From an uncultured Bacteroidota bacterium (lineage in GTDB: Bacteria > Bacteroidota > Rhodothermia > Rhodothermales > UBA10348): 56,126 bases of DNA. The stretch's first letter is position 1, and every line of letters starts with the position of its first letter. The position numbers and the translations under genes were made by a program. The stretch spans positions 1-56,126 of the forward strand of contig CALFHN010000082.1 of NCBI GenBank assembly GCA_937876355.1, in the 5' to 3' direction. The notes beneath the pieces are model-generated. The model had not been told where the DNA came from and did not search any database. It worked only from the letters and a program-made list of their open reading frames with translations. Below, one piece after another: positions 17,554-25,639 of the stretch.

Positions 17554-18171
17554 CGCATTATTTTTGGGGTTCTATTTTCGGTTTTTTTACTCACCTCGTG
17601 TAGTAAAACAGCGGATGAAAACAGCAACGCAGAAAACTCCAGTGTTGACGATAGTGCGACACTAGATAGAGAACCAAATGATGAGGAAGTCAGAGAGTTC
17701 GGCATCTTAGTTGAAATAGAAGATTCAGGTTATCCTCGCTATTATATTTCAGTTGAGATTCCTGAAAGGCGAACTACAGAGGACTTCAATATTAATGTAG
17801 AAGCTGGTGTTGTGAGCTTAGAAGAGTTATCAAAGCTGAGGGGACAATATGTTACCCTTTATTATGTGTTCGACGAGTCTCCAAGGTTGATGGACATGGT
17901 TGTCGAATGTGAAAGTGTACTTGGGGAATATGCCCCAGAATACCAGCAAGGGTGGGACGAAATCACAGGGGTTTTGAGCGGTGCCGATGAAGTCACGTCA
18001 AGCGACTTGCCAGGTGAAATTACCGTTAGCGCCAGTAACGGTACGGAAATGAGTTTTGAATACTACGTTGATGACGCCATGGTGGCTGCAAATAGTAAAG
18101 AGGTCACTGTCTATTACGTTTCTGATTTCAAAAATAGAATAACGTATCTCCGGCCGTCTGAAAACGACTAG
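17554..18171 (+). CDS. Lipoprotein of unknown function, apparently missing its start codon
   Basis: The frame opens directly after a TAG (17551-17553) and reads RIIFGVLFSVFLLTSCSK, a complete lipoprotein signal with lipobox LLTSC except for the initiator and perhaps one residue. It continues without interruption for 205 codons. No ATG, GTG or TTG lies before the lipobox; ATT at 17557 would be the only near-cognate start, and an internal GTG at 17812 would make a cytoplasmic fragment. The mature part is acidic, with a low-complexity linker (NSNAENSSVDDSA) and a beta-rich domain repeating YYVSD/YYVFD-like strands. Domain unknown. The gene is probably 5'-truncated at the same breakpoint as the fucosidase remnant. 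Confidence 0.6.
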   Translation, partial: RIIFGVLFSVFLLTSCSKTADENSNAENSSVDDSATLDREPNDEEVREFGILVEIEDSGYPRYYISVEIPERRTTEDFNINVEAGVVSLEELSKLRGQYVTLYYVFDESPRLMDMVVECESVLGEYAPEYQQGWDEITGVLSGADEVTSSDLPGEITVSASNGTEMSFEYYVDDAMVAANSKEVTVYYVSDFKNRITYLRPSEND

Positions 18172-18275
18172 GTCTTTTGAACTATTGAAGCGGTATTTGA
18201 TCTGCATAGTTGTCTGAAAGAGCGCAGATTACTACTATCCGCCAGCTTACTATAATTCATTTTAGGATTACCACC

Positions 18276-20657
18276 ATGTTGCAACGTATTTCTTCCTTGG
18301 TTTTAGCAATTTTGCTCGTTCCGGCTCTAGCCCAAGCCCAAACGTTTTATTCGTCAGTTGAATCCATCAGCAAAGGGTTTGGTGGTACGGTTGCCATGGC
18401 AAACGGCGAGGTTTACGTGGGTTCTGCGCCCATTTCATGGCCAGGCGGTTCAGATCCAGCGGGCGAAGTAATTCGTTTTGCTCAAAATCAGAGTGGAGAA
18501 TGGAGCGAAGTTGGTCGAATTCATCCTTCAGATGGTGTTCGTGGGGACAATTTTGGACGATCGATCTTAATTCAAGATGATTTAATGCTCGTGGGAGCTC
18601 CCGGTAAAAATGCTGTTTACGCATTTGAATGGGTTGAAAATGAATGGAAGGCGACGGGAATGATGACACCAACCGAGGCGCTTCCTAAGGGGTTTGAATT
18701 GGCTGGGGCTGATGCTCGCGGTGGATTTCGTAGTCAAACCATAGCCAAAATTGGTGCTTTTGTCTTGGTCACGACCTACAACACAGATTCCGCAATGGGT
18801 ACGGTTCACATATTTCACCGTATGGGAAGTACCTGGCATGATTTCGGAACACTCGTCGAAGCCGCAGCATGGTCGCTGGCATCATCGGGAAACTACCTAT
18901 TTATAGGCACGCCCGAAGCCAATGATCAACAAGGTGGATTGTTGATTTATGAACTAGTGGCAGGCCGTGATTGGGTTAGTGTGGGAGAGTTAAGTGGAGA
19001 AAGTCTCGGGGGAAAATCGTTGATGGGGCGCTCTCTTGCCGCTAGCGCAAACTTGGTTTATGTGGGCGCAACGGGCTTCGAACAGTCTGGGGCTATAGTC
19101 GTGTTTGAAAGAAATCAGAATGGCCAATGGGGGCATAAGGCAACACTGCAACAGGCAGAACCTGAGGAAGGTGGTCCTAAAAGTGGCCAATTTGGTCAAG
19201 GAATGGCCCTTTCCGGAAACGATCTCTTAGTCGGCGCGTCTGGTAAAACGTTTATGTTTAATACCTCTGATTTGGGGGCAGGTTATATATCTATTGATGC
19301 CATTGACGACCAAGCAAAACGAGGGTTTGGGGTTGGATTAGCTGTTCAAGGTGATGTTTTGGCCATCGGATCGCCTAACGCAGATTATGAATCGGGTTTT
19401 GCGACGGCCTATCACCGCTCTGACGACGGTTTTTGGGAAGCAACCGGGCGCCTATTGGGAGATGTCTCGTATTTCGATCCAATTTCCACAGATGAACCTA
19501 TTAAGTGCGAAAACGGGGAAGCGGCTCTTTTTCCATGTGAAAATGTGGACCTAATCTCCTTCGTCTCGACCGGAGCATTGGTTAAGGACAGAGGCGCAAC
19601 GCTCAACGATATTTGGGGATGGGAAGACCCAGAAACGGGTAAAGAATACATTCTCGCAGGGCGCACAGACGGACTTTCTTTTATTGATATAAGTATGCCA
19701 AGCCGTCCATTGATAGTGGGTCAGATCTCACGTACAGAAGGAAGTACCGGATCTTGGTGGAGAGACGTCAAAGTGTATCAGAATCATGCTTATATCGTTT
19801 CGGACGGGGCGCAAAACCACGGCATGCAAATCTTTGACCTCACTAGGCTTCGCAGTGTAAACCGATCCGAAATGCCGGTTGATTTTGAAGAGTCAGCGCA
19901 TTATTCAGGTGTCGCAAGCTCGCACAACATCGTCATCAACGAAGAATCTGGATTCGCCTATGCCGTGGGCAGCGGCTCTGGAGCTGAAGGGTGTGGCGGC
20001 CAGCTACACATGATGGACCTAAAAGACCCGTTGAAACCAGAATTTGTGGGTTGTTACACCAATTCAGAGACACGAGGCACCCACGATGCCCAATGTGTCA
20101 ACTATCATGGTAGCGACGACGAACATCGAGGTGAAGAAATCTGTTTGATGTCCAACGGCAGCGCATTTGTCGTGGTTAACGTCACCGACAAGGCCAACCC
20201 TGTGACTATCGCTGTTGCAAAGTATCCGAATACGGCCTATACCCATCAGGGGTGGATGTCCGAAGACCATAATTATTTTTACATGAACGATGAGTTGGAT
20301 GAAATGAACAAAATCGTGGACAAAACCAGAACGCTGGTTTGGGATATGCGCGATTTGGATGATCCGACCCTCGTCAATGAATTCTATCACAGTAATGGGG
20401 CGAGCGATCACAACCTGTATGTGAAAGGCAATTTTATGTATCAGTCCAATTACCAATCAGGATTGCGCATATTGGACATTACAGATCCTGAAAATCCTGT
20501 TGAAGCAGGTAGTTTTGATACGGCCCCTTTCGCGGATAACGTGATGGGTTTTTCTGGGTCGTGGAGCAATTACCCGTACTTCAAAAGTGGTATTATCGCC
20601 ATTAGCAGTCAGGGCGAGGGTATTTTTCTCGTACGGAAACAAGAAATGGACCTCTAA
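18276..20657 (+). CDS. Secreted FG-GAP / choice-of-anchor B family protein
   Basis: 793 residues from the ATG at 18276, which gives a clean signal peptide (LVLAILLVPALAQAQ). The first half (about 25-410) carries FG-GAP-like propeller blades, for example DNFGRSILIQDDLMLVGAP and RGFGVGLAVQGDVLAIGSP. The second half (about 450-790) matches the choice-of-anchor B family, with LVIVD-like blades such as GLSFIDISMPSRPLIVGQI, ASSHNIVINEESGFAYAVG, and LRILDITDPENPVEAGSFD. These are large extracellular propellers of unknown function. No C-terminal sorting domain follows. fucU starts 22 bases after the stop, so co-transcription is possible. Confidence 0.85.
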   Translation: MLQRISSLVLAILLVPALAQAQTFYSSVESISKGFGGTVAMANGEVYVGSAPISWPGGSDPAGEVIRFAQNQSGEWSEVGRIHPSDGVRGDNFGRSILIQDDLMLVGAPGKNAVYAFEWVENEWKATGMMTPTEALPKGFELAGADARGGFRSQTIAKIGAFVLVTTYNTDSAMGTVHIFHRMGSTWHDFGTLVEAAAWSLASSGNYLFIGTPEANDQQGGLLIYELVAGRDWVSVGELSGESLGGKSLMGRSLAASANLVYVGATGFEQSGAIVVFERNQNGQWGHKATLQQAEPEEGGPKSGQFGQGMALSGNDLLVGASGKTFMFNTSDLGAGYISIDAIDDQAKRGFGVGLAVQGDVLAIGSPNADYESGFATAYHRSDDGFWEATGRLLGDVSYFDPISTDEPIKCENGEAALFPCENVDLISFVSTGALVKDRGATLNDIWGWEDPETGKEYILAGRTDGLSFIDISMPSRPLIVGQISRTEGSTGSWWRDVKVYQNHAYIVSDGAQNHGMQIFDLTRLRSVNRSEMPVDFEESAHYSGVASSHNIVINEESGFAYAVGSGSGAEGCGGQLHMMDLKDPLKPEFVGCYTNSETRGTHDAQCVNYHGSDDEHRGEEICLMSNGSAFVVVNVTDKANPVTIAVAKYPNTAYTHQGWMSEDHNYFYMNDELDEMNKIVDKTRTLVWDMRDLDDPTLVNEFYHSNGASDHNLYVKGNFMYQSNYQSGLRILDITDPENPVEAGSFDTAPFADNVMGFSGSWSNYPYFKSGIIAISSQGEGIFLVRKQEMDL

Positions 20658-20679
20658 CCTTAGTCACCTATTTAGCTTT

Positions 20680-21105
20680 ATGCTCAAAGGAATATCGCCT
20701 GTCATCAGTCCGGATTTGCTGAAAACGTTGGCCGAAATGGGTCATGGGGATGAAATCGTACTTGCCGATGCTCATTTTCGAGGTCATTCCATGGGGACAA
20801 AGGCTTTAAGGGCGGATGGCGTGACCACTTTTCGGCTTCTGCAGGGAATCTTACCTCTCTTTGAGCTCGACGCCTACGACTCTCCGCTGATCATGATGCA
20901 GGCCGTTCCTGGAGATCTGCTCGATCCATCTGTTCAAGAGGACTATATGGAAGTAGTCAGGACGTTTGTGCCACTAGCTTCTTCACCCGTGCGGTTGGAG
21001 AGAGGAGATTTTTATGCGAGGGCGAAAGGAGCTTTTGCGGTTGTCATGACCGGCGAAACCAGGAAATACGGCAACATTATTCTGAAAAAAGGTGTCACTC
21101 TATGA
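20680..21105 (+). CDS. fucU: L-fucose mutarotase (RbsD/FucU family)
   Basis: 141 residues from the ATG at 20680; the normal FucU length is about 140. It begins MLKGISPVISPDLLKTLAEMGHGDEIVLADAHF, the characteristic N-terminus with the catalytic histidine in GHGDEI, and ends KYGNIILKKGV. FucU interconverts alpha and beta anomers of L-fucose before oxidation or isomerisation. The gene looks intact and its stop overlaps the fucP start (ATGA, 4 bp), so the two were a translationally coupled pair. Its partner permease is broken and no fucose dehydrogenase or isomerase is in the window. Confidence 0.9.
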   Translation: MLKGISPVISPDLLKTLAEMGHGDEIVLADAHFRGHSMGTKALRADGVTTFRLLQGILPLFELDAYDSPLIMMQAVPGDLLDPSVQEDYMEVVRTFVPLASSPVRLERGDFYARAKGAFAVVMTGETRKYGNIILKKGVTL

Positions 21106-22222
21106 CTAGAGGGCAGGTGGTTGACAAGGTAGTTTCAAGGAAGGTTCTCGTCCCGTTCATTTTGGTCACGTTGCTTTTTGCTCTGTGGGGTTTTGCCAAC
21201 GACATCACCAATCCGATGGTGAGCGCGTTTTCCCGCATTTTGCAAATGAGTACGTTTCAGGGGTTGCTAGTGCAATTTGCGTTCTACGGCGGCTACCTTT
21301 GCAATGGCATTTCCGGCGGCGTTGTTCATAAGGAAGTATTCGTACAAGGCAGGAATTTTAGTGGGTTTGGGGCTCTATGCAGTAGGTGCCCTTTTATTTA
21401 TACCCGGAAGCATGATGATGGAGTTTTGGCCCTTCTTAGTGGCATACTTCATTCTGACTTGCGGCTTGTCGTTTTTGGAGACTAGTGCGAATCCATACAT
21501 TTTGTCGATGGGATCCGCCGAGACAGCAACCCGGAGGCTAAATCTGGCGCAACCATTCAATCCAATGGGCTCCCTCCTTGGCATGTTCGTGGCTCAACAG
21601 TTCATTTTGGCCCGGTTAAACCCGGCTTCTTCCGTTGAACGTGCTGCACTTGATGCATCCGACCTACTGGCTATGACCGCCTCTGTTAGGCATTATTAGA
21701 ACGCCCTACGTGGCCATAGCTATTGTACTGGTTGTGGTTTTTGCTGCCATCGCCTATACAAAAAGGCCTCACTTACCCTCGGTTTCCGCAAAAGGTGATC
21801 TTGGTTCGACGTTTAAGCGACTGCTAGCCAACAAAAATTATACGGGCGAAGTAATCGCCCAGGCTTTTTATGTGGGCGCCCAGATCATGTGCTGGACGTT
21901 TATCATTCATTACGCCGAAATCGAATTAGGCATGGACGCTGCAACGGCTCAAGGCTATAACATTGCTGCAATGATCATTTTCGTTTCCAGCCGGTTTACT
22001 TGCACCTTTTTGCTTTGGTATTTGAGTCCCGGTCGTTTGCTGATGAACCTTGCGATTCTTGGAGGGTCGCTAATGCCTCCAATGCAAGGAGCCATGATCG
22101 ACATGGAATCGATAGGCACCGAAATCCCTGCTACTCGTCTTTCGTTCGTGTTACCGCTAGTCTGCTTTGTGGTTGTCGCGCATTATGGCTGGAAGACATT
22201 AAAGAGAGCCCAGAACGCTTAA
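21102..22222 (+). pseudogene. fucP: L-fucose/H+ symporter FucP, two frameshifts and an internal deletion
   Basis: Homology to FucP (MFS, about 430 residues, 12 helices) runs through three frames. The first frame (21102 to about 21296) gives ALWGFANDITNPMVSAFSRI and FYGGY. One extra base near 21297 moves it to FAMAFPAALFIRKYSYKAGI through to SDLLAMTASVR. A second one-base gain near 21690 moves it to RTPYVAIAIVL through the C-terminus (HYAEIELGMDAATAQGYNIA, SFVLPLVCFVV). In addition, around 22050-22062 LSPGRLLMNLA passes straight into ILGGSLMPPMQGAMID; about 55-60 residues (two helices and the following loop) expected between these are absent. Three lesions make it non-functional. Confidence 0.88.
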
Positions 22223-22318
22223 TTAATTGAGCTTCCGCCGCTTACGCTTAATAGCAGGGCAAGCAGACGTTGCCAAACAGACGATCACGACAATTCGAGA
22301 CCTGCCTTCGCAAAAAAT

Positions 22319-22903
22319 CTAGCCCAACTTCTGGACCAACCGGTGCTCCACTGCAGCCCACTCTTCTTTTACCACACTGTAATAGACCGTATCCCTAAGC
22401 CGTTCGGTAGACGTAGTCATGTGCTGCCGGAACGTTCCTTCAAAGACGGCTCCGAGTCGAAGAATCGCGTTTCGGGACTGAGTATTTAAGGCATCGGTTT
22501 TCCATTCGACACGATTGCAACCAAGCGTATTAAAAGCATACCTGAGCATAAGTAGCTTCGCTTCTGTGTTAACAAAAGTGCGCTGCCATGCAGGAGTAAT
22601 CCACGTCCAGCCTATCTCCAACCGCTTGTGTACCATATCGATAGCGGCATATCGAGTGCTTCCTATAACTTGCCCGCTATTTTTTTCGATAGTCACGAAG
22701 GGTAACATATCACCCCGCTCTTGGCCGTTGAGAGCAGATTCAACATAGGCCAGCATATCCTTTTGATCATAAACAGGTGAGGAGTTCCATTCCCAAATAG
22801 AGGGATCCAGGCCGACCTCACACAATGAATCGACGTGACCCAGCGTAAGGGGCGCCAACTTTACGTGCTGGCCTTCGAGCGTAATGGGTTGAATTTGGAG
22901 CAT
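22319..22903 (-). CDS. GNAT-family N-acetyltransferase, RimJ/RimL type
   Basis: 194 residues from the ATG at 22903 (a TTG two codons upstream is possible). The sequence has the RimJ/RimL/protein-Ser acetyltransferase pattern: LEGQHVKLAPLTLGHVDSL at the start, EIGWTWITPAWQRTFVNTEAK (usually GRG-type CoA loop region), then GCNRVEWKTDALNTQSRNAILRLGAVFEGTFRQH. It transfers an acetyl group from acetyl-CoA to an amine, either a protein N-terminus or a small molecule. It is divergent from the PadR gene with 58 bases between starts; no functional link is evident. Confidence 0.85.
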   Translation of the reverse strand: MLQIQPITLEGQHVKLAPLTLGHVDSLCEVGLDPSIWEWNSSPVYDQKDMLAYVESALNGQERGDMLPFVTIEKNSGQVIGSTRYAAIDMVHKRLEIGWTWITPAWQRTFVNTEAKLLMLRYAFNTLGCNRVEWKTDALNTQSRNAILRLGAVFEGTFRQHMTTSTERLRDTVYYSVVKEEWAAVEHRLVQKLG

Positions 22904-22961
22904 ATTCAAATGTTGATTGAGTCTTCCGAATTTACATCATTTCAATGACTGGAGGAAAGGT

Positions 22962-23249
22962 ATGGGAGCCCACATCGGGGAGTTTGAAGAATTAGTCTTG
23001 ATGAGTGTCGCGATTCTGCATAGATCAGCCTACGGTTTGTCCGTTCGGGAATTCTTATTGGAACAAACAACCAGAAAAACGGCCTTGAGAGCTATTCATG
23101 CAACCTTGTACCGGCTTCAAACCAAAGGTCTGTTGTCTTCAGATTTGGAAGGTGCGACGCCTACAAGAGGGGGACGGCGAAAACGCGTTTTTTCGGTGAC
23201 CAATCTTGGTATGAATGCTGTTCGAGACGCCAGACAGACTAGGGATTAA
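22962..23249 (+). CDS. PadR-family transcriptional regulator (orphan)
   Basis: 95 residues. The ATG at 22962 is chosen because a strong ribosome-binding site (GGAGGAAAGG) ends just before it and the family N-terminus begins there (GAHIGEFEELVLMSVAIL). A winged helix follows, with ATLYRLQTKGLL (recognition region) and RGGRRKRVFSVTNLGMNAV (wing). In this phylum such short PadR proteins usually precede a gene for an FtsX-like permease with a prefix domain. Here no transporter follows; the only related material is a permease remnant at 41.2 kb and another at 14.7 kb. Confidence 0.85.
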   Translation: MGAHIGEFEELVLMSVAILHRSAYGLSVREFLLEQTTRKTALRAIHATLYRLQTKGLLSSDLEGATPTRGGRRKRVFSVTNLGMNAVRDARQTRD

Positions 23250-23348
23250 ATTTGGTCACTGATGCAGGGAAACTTTGCGGCATTCTCATCCAATAGCGTC
23301 CTTGGTCCTCTTGACCTCAAAATATCACGTTAAAACCGAGTTTGAGGC

Positions 23349-24044
23349 CTAGTTCTCAGGTTTTTTCTTTGGTCCTGGCACGAGAACTTTGTCGATTAAG
23401 CCATATTCAGTGGCTTCGGCAGCGCTCATCCAGTAATCGCGGTCTCCATCTGCAGCAATTTTCTCCGCAGTTTGACCGGTATGGGTCGAGAGGATACCAT
23501 ACAAGGTTTGTTTCATTTTCATGATCTCCCGGGCTTGGATTTCGATATCCGAAGCCTGTCCCTGTGCTCCACCAAGTGGCTGGTGAACCATAATGCGACT
23601 ATTAGGAAGAGATGCACGTTTGTCTTTCTGTCCTGCAGCCAATAGAACAGCTCCCATGGACGCAGCAAGACCGACGCAGATCGTGGATACATCACAAGAA
23701 ATAAACTGCATGGTGTCGTAAATGGCTAGGCCACTATCGACCGAACCGCCCGGTGAGTTGACATAAATATTAATATCGCGGGCTGGATCTTCTGATGTCA
23801 GATACAGCAACTGTGCTACCATTAAGGTTGCAACACTATCATTGATGGGCGTGCCCAACATGATAATACGTTCCTTCAGCAGCCGGCTGAAGATATCATA
23901 TGCCCGTTCACCACGGCTCGATTGCTCGACGACCATAGGAACAAGCTGTGAGATGGGAGCACTCGAAAGTCCTCCGCTGTAAATGCTGCTCGGCATCGAG
24001 TAGCTATTTAGACTTTTGGAAAACTTTAAAAAATCTTCAACCAT
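23349..24044 (-). CDS. clpP: ATP-dependent Clp protease proteolytic subunit ClpP
   Basis: 231 residues. The catalytic serine is in [14 protein letters not shown], the histidine in [14 protein letters not shown] and the aspartate in [10 protein letters not shown], with [19 protein letters not shown] before them. The N-terminus is about 35 residues longer than E. coli ClpP, which is common in this phylum; starts at internal Met17 or Met37 are possible. ClpP forms the tetradecameric peptidase chamber served by ClpX or ClpA. The upstream gene is tig, the usual tig-clpP order, but clpX does not follow: the next gene downstream is PadR on the other strand. Confidence 0.96.
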   Translation of the reverse strand: MVEDFLKFSKSLNSYSMPSSIYSGGLSSAPISQLVPMVVEQSSRGERAYDIFSRLLKERIIMLGTPINDSVATLMVAQLLYLTSEDPARDINIYVNSPGGSVDSGLAIYDTMQFISCDVSTICVGLAASMGAVLLAAGQKDKRASLPNSRIMVHQPLGGAQGQASDIEIQAREIMKMKQTLYGILSTHTGQTAEKIAADGDRDYWMSAAEATEYGLIDKVLVPGPKKKPEN

Positions 24045-24164
24045 CGGGACGTTGCTGTAGTTTGTTCGAGAATGCCGTTCGGCACTAGTGTGGTGTCGAA
24101 CCTATCCTGTTATCGGCTGGTTCCACAAAAGTCTAAGACAGAGCAAAGCTAGGAAGGGAAAGGA

Positions 24165-25463
24165 TCAACCCTTCTTCATTTCCTTCTCGTAAGCGTCTTT
24201 GTCTTTTTCGACAACTTTCATGTTTTCACCAAGGTAGGTGAATACCTTTTCTGAAATGATGCCCTGCTCCATTTGATCCATCAATTGCGGCATGGATTTG
24301 TAGTAGGACTTCATCATATCGGCTCCAAAGCCACCTTGGGCAGCCATTTTTTCAAAATGCGCTTCGTGATCTTCTTCGCTCACTTCCAAAGACTGCTCGG
24401 CTACGATGGCATCTCGAATGAACATCCAACGGGCCTGACTTTCTGCTTGCGCGCGCCGACTGTCCTTAAAACCTTCCACGTCGAAATCGGCAGGTAATTT
24501 TTTAGTTTTGTTTTTGTCGGCTGCGTCTTTTACGAACGCATCCAAATACATTTCGACAACCGATCCGGGTACATTGAACTGGTGGAGGCCGATCAGTTTT
24601 TCGATAGAATCAGACTGAAATAGTTCGTTTGAGCGCTGATCCCATCCAGAAATGAGTTGCTCTCTAATTTGGGTCCGAAGAGCATCAGGATTTTCAACCT
24701 GGTCGTTGGTCACTTTTTTGACCATTTCATCGTCCAACTCTGGAAGGTCCCGGCGTTTCACTTCGTTTAGAGTGACTTCGAAGTACCGGTCATCGTGGCC
24801 GTCCATTCCTGGAAAGGTCACCTTCTTGGTTTTGCCGACTTTCAGGCCAGTCAATGCTTTTTTAAGCTCGGGAATCAGATTGTCGTCTGAAAGCAAAAAG
24901 GGAACGTCTTTTTGAACATCACCCTCTGGTTTTTTTCCTTTGTCATCGAGGCGTTGCATATCCACGATAACATAGGAATCCGCTTTTGCTGGTCCGTCAA
25001 CTGGGGTCAATTCGGCATGCTGACCGAGGAGGATTTCAATTTCCTTCTGGACGTCTTCGTCGGTGACTTCATGGACCAAGCGGAAGACCTTTGCTTTGGA
25101 CAGGTCTTCAATTTTGATCTCAGGACGTACTCCAAATCGCACAACTGCTTTCAGGTCACCTTCGAATTCATATTCGATGTCAGTGATAACAGGCTGGCCC
25201 AACACTTCGTAGTCCTTAGAGTCCAAAACGACGGATTTAAACGTGTTCTGCACCCTTTCTTCCGCAATGCCATAGGCAAGTGATTTGCCATACATTTTAC
25301 GAACCATGGCCGTTGGCACTTTCCCGGCTCGAAAGCCTTTCATGGTGGTGCGGCCTCGTTGAGTGTGAATGGCCTGATCTATTTCAGTAGCCAAGTCAGC
25401 TGATGCTGCGTTGATCTCGAGGTCGTACTCGACATCCGTAATTTTTTTGATTTCAGTCTGCAT
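24165..25463 (-). CDS. tig: Trigger factor (ribosome-associated chaperone / PPIase)
   Basis: 432 residues, normal length. The N-terminal ribosome-binding domain includes the GFRAGKVPTAMVRKMYG signature, followed by the FKBP-like PPIase domain (about 150-240; VDGPAKADSYVIVD, GLKVGKTKKVTFPG) and the helical arms (SNELFQSDSIEKLIG onward). Trigger factor binds nascent chains at the exit tunnel. It lies upstream of clpP on the same strand with a 120-base gap containing a short TGCCG/CGGCA dyad. Confidence 0.95.
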   Translation of the reverse strand: MQTEIKKITDVEYDLEINAASADLATEIDQAIHTQRGRTTMKGFRAGKVPTAMVRKMYGKSLAYGIAEERVQNTFKSVVLDSKDYEVLGQPVITDIEYEFEGDLKAVVRFGVRPEIKIEDLSKAKVFRLVHEVTDEDVQKEIEILLGQHAELTPVDGPAKADSYVIVDMQRLDDKGKKPEGDVQKDVPFLLSDDNLIPELKKALTGLKVGKTKKVTFPGMDGHDDRYFEVTLNEVKRRDLPELDDEMVKKVTNDQVENPDALRTQIREQLISGWDQRSNELFQSDSIEKLIGLHQFNVPGSVVEMYLDAFVKDAADKNKTKKLPADFDVEGFKDSRRAQAESQARWMFIRDAIVAEQSLEVSEEDHEAHFEKMAAQGGFGADMMKSYYKSMPQLMDQMEQGIISEKVFTYLGENMKVVEKDKDAYEKEMKKG

Positions 25464-25639
25464 AATCGTAAAAACCGGGTGGGTGCCCCTGAATTGAGGG
25501 CCAAGACTGACACAAGGGTCAGTTATTGCAAATTTTGCCAGAGCAGATCACAAACCGATTTGGCACGTTTTGGTTCAATCAATCGCCCCCCATAAAGGTG
25601 GATACCGCGTGTTTTCACAGAAACTCTTTTCTACAGAAG

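Noticed and set aside
21290-21700. Programmed ribosomal frameshifting in fucP
   Set aside because: There are two shifts at sites without slippery heptamers or nearby structures, and an additional deletion removes two helices.
23250-23348. Long-loop inverted repeat (CCTCAAA / TTTGAGG) after clpP as a terminator
   Set aside because: A 19-base loop and a second arm that overlaps the coding end of clpP make a functional terminator doubtful.
23349-25463. Expected tig-clpP-clpX cluster
   Set aside because: clpX is not present; the gene next to clpP is an unrelated PadR gene on the other strand. A separate clpX locus is common enough not to count as a finding.
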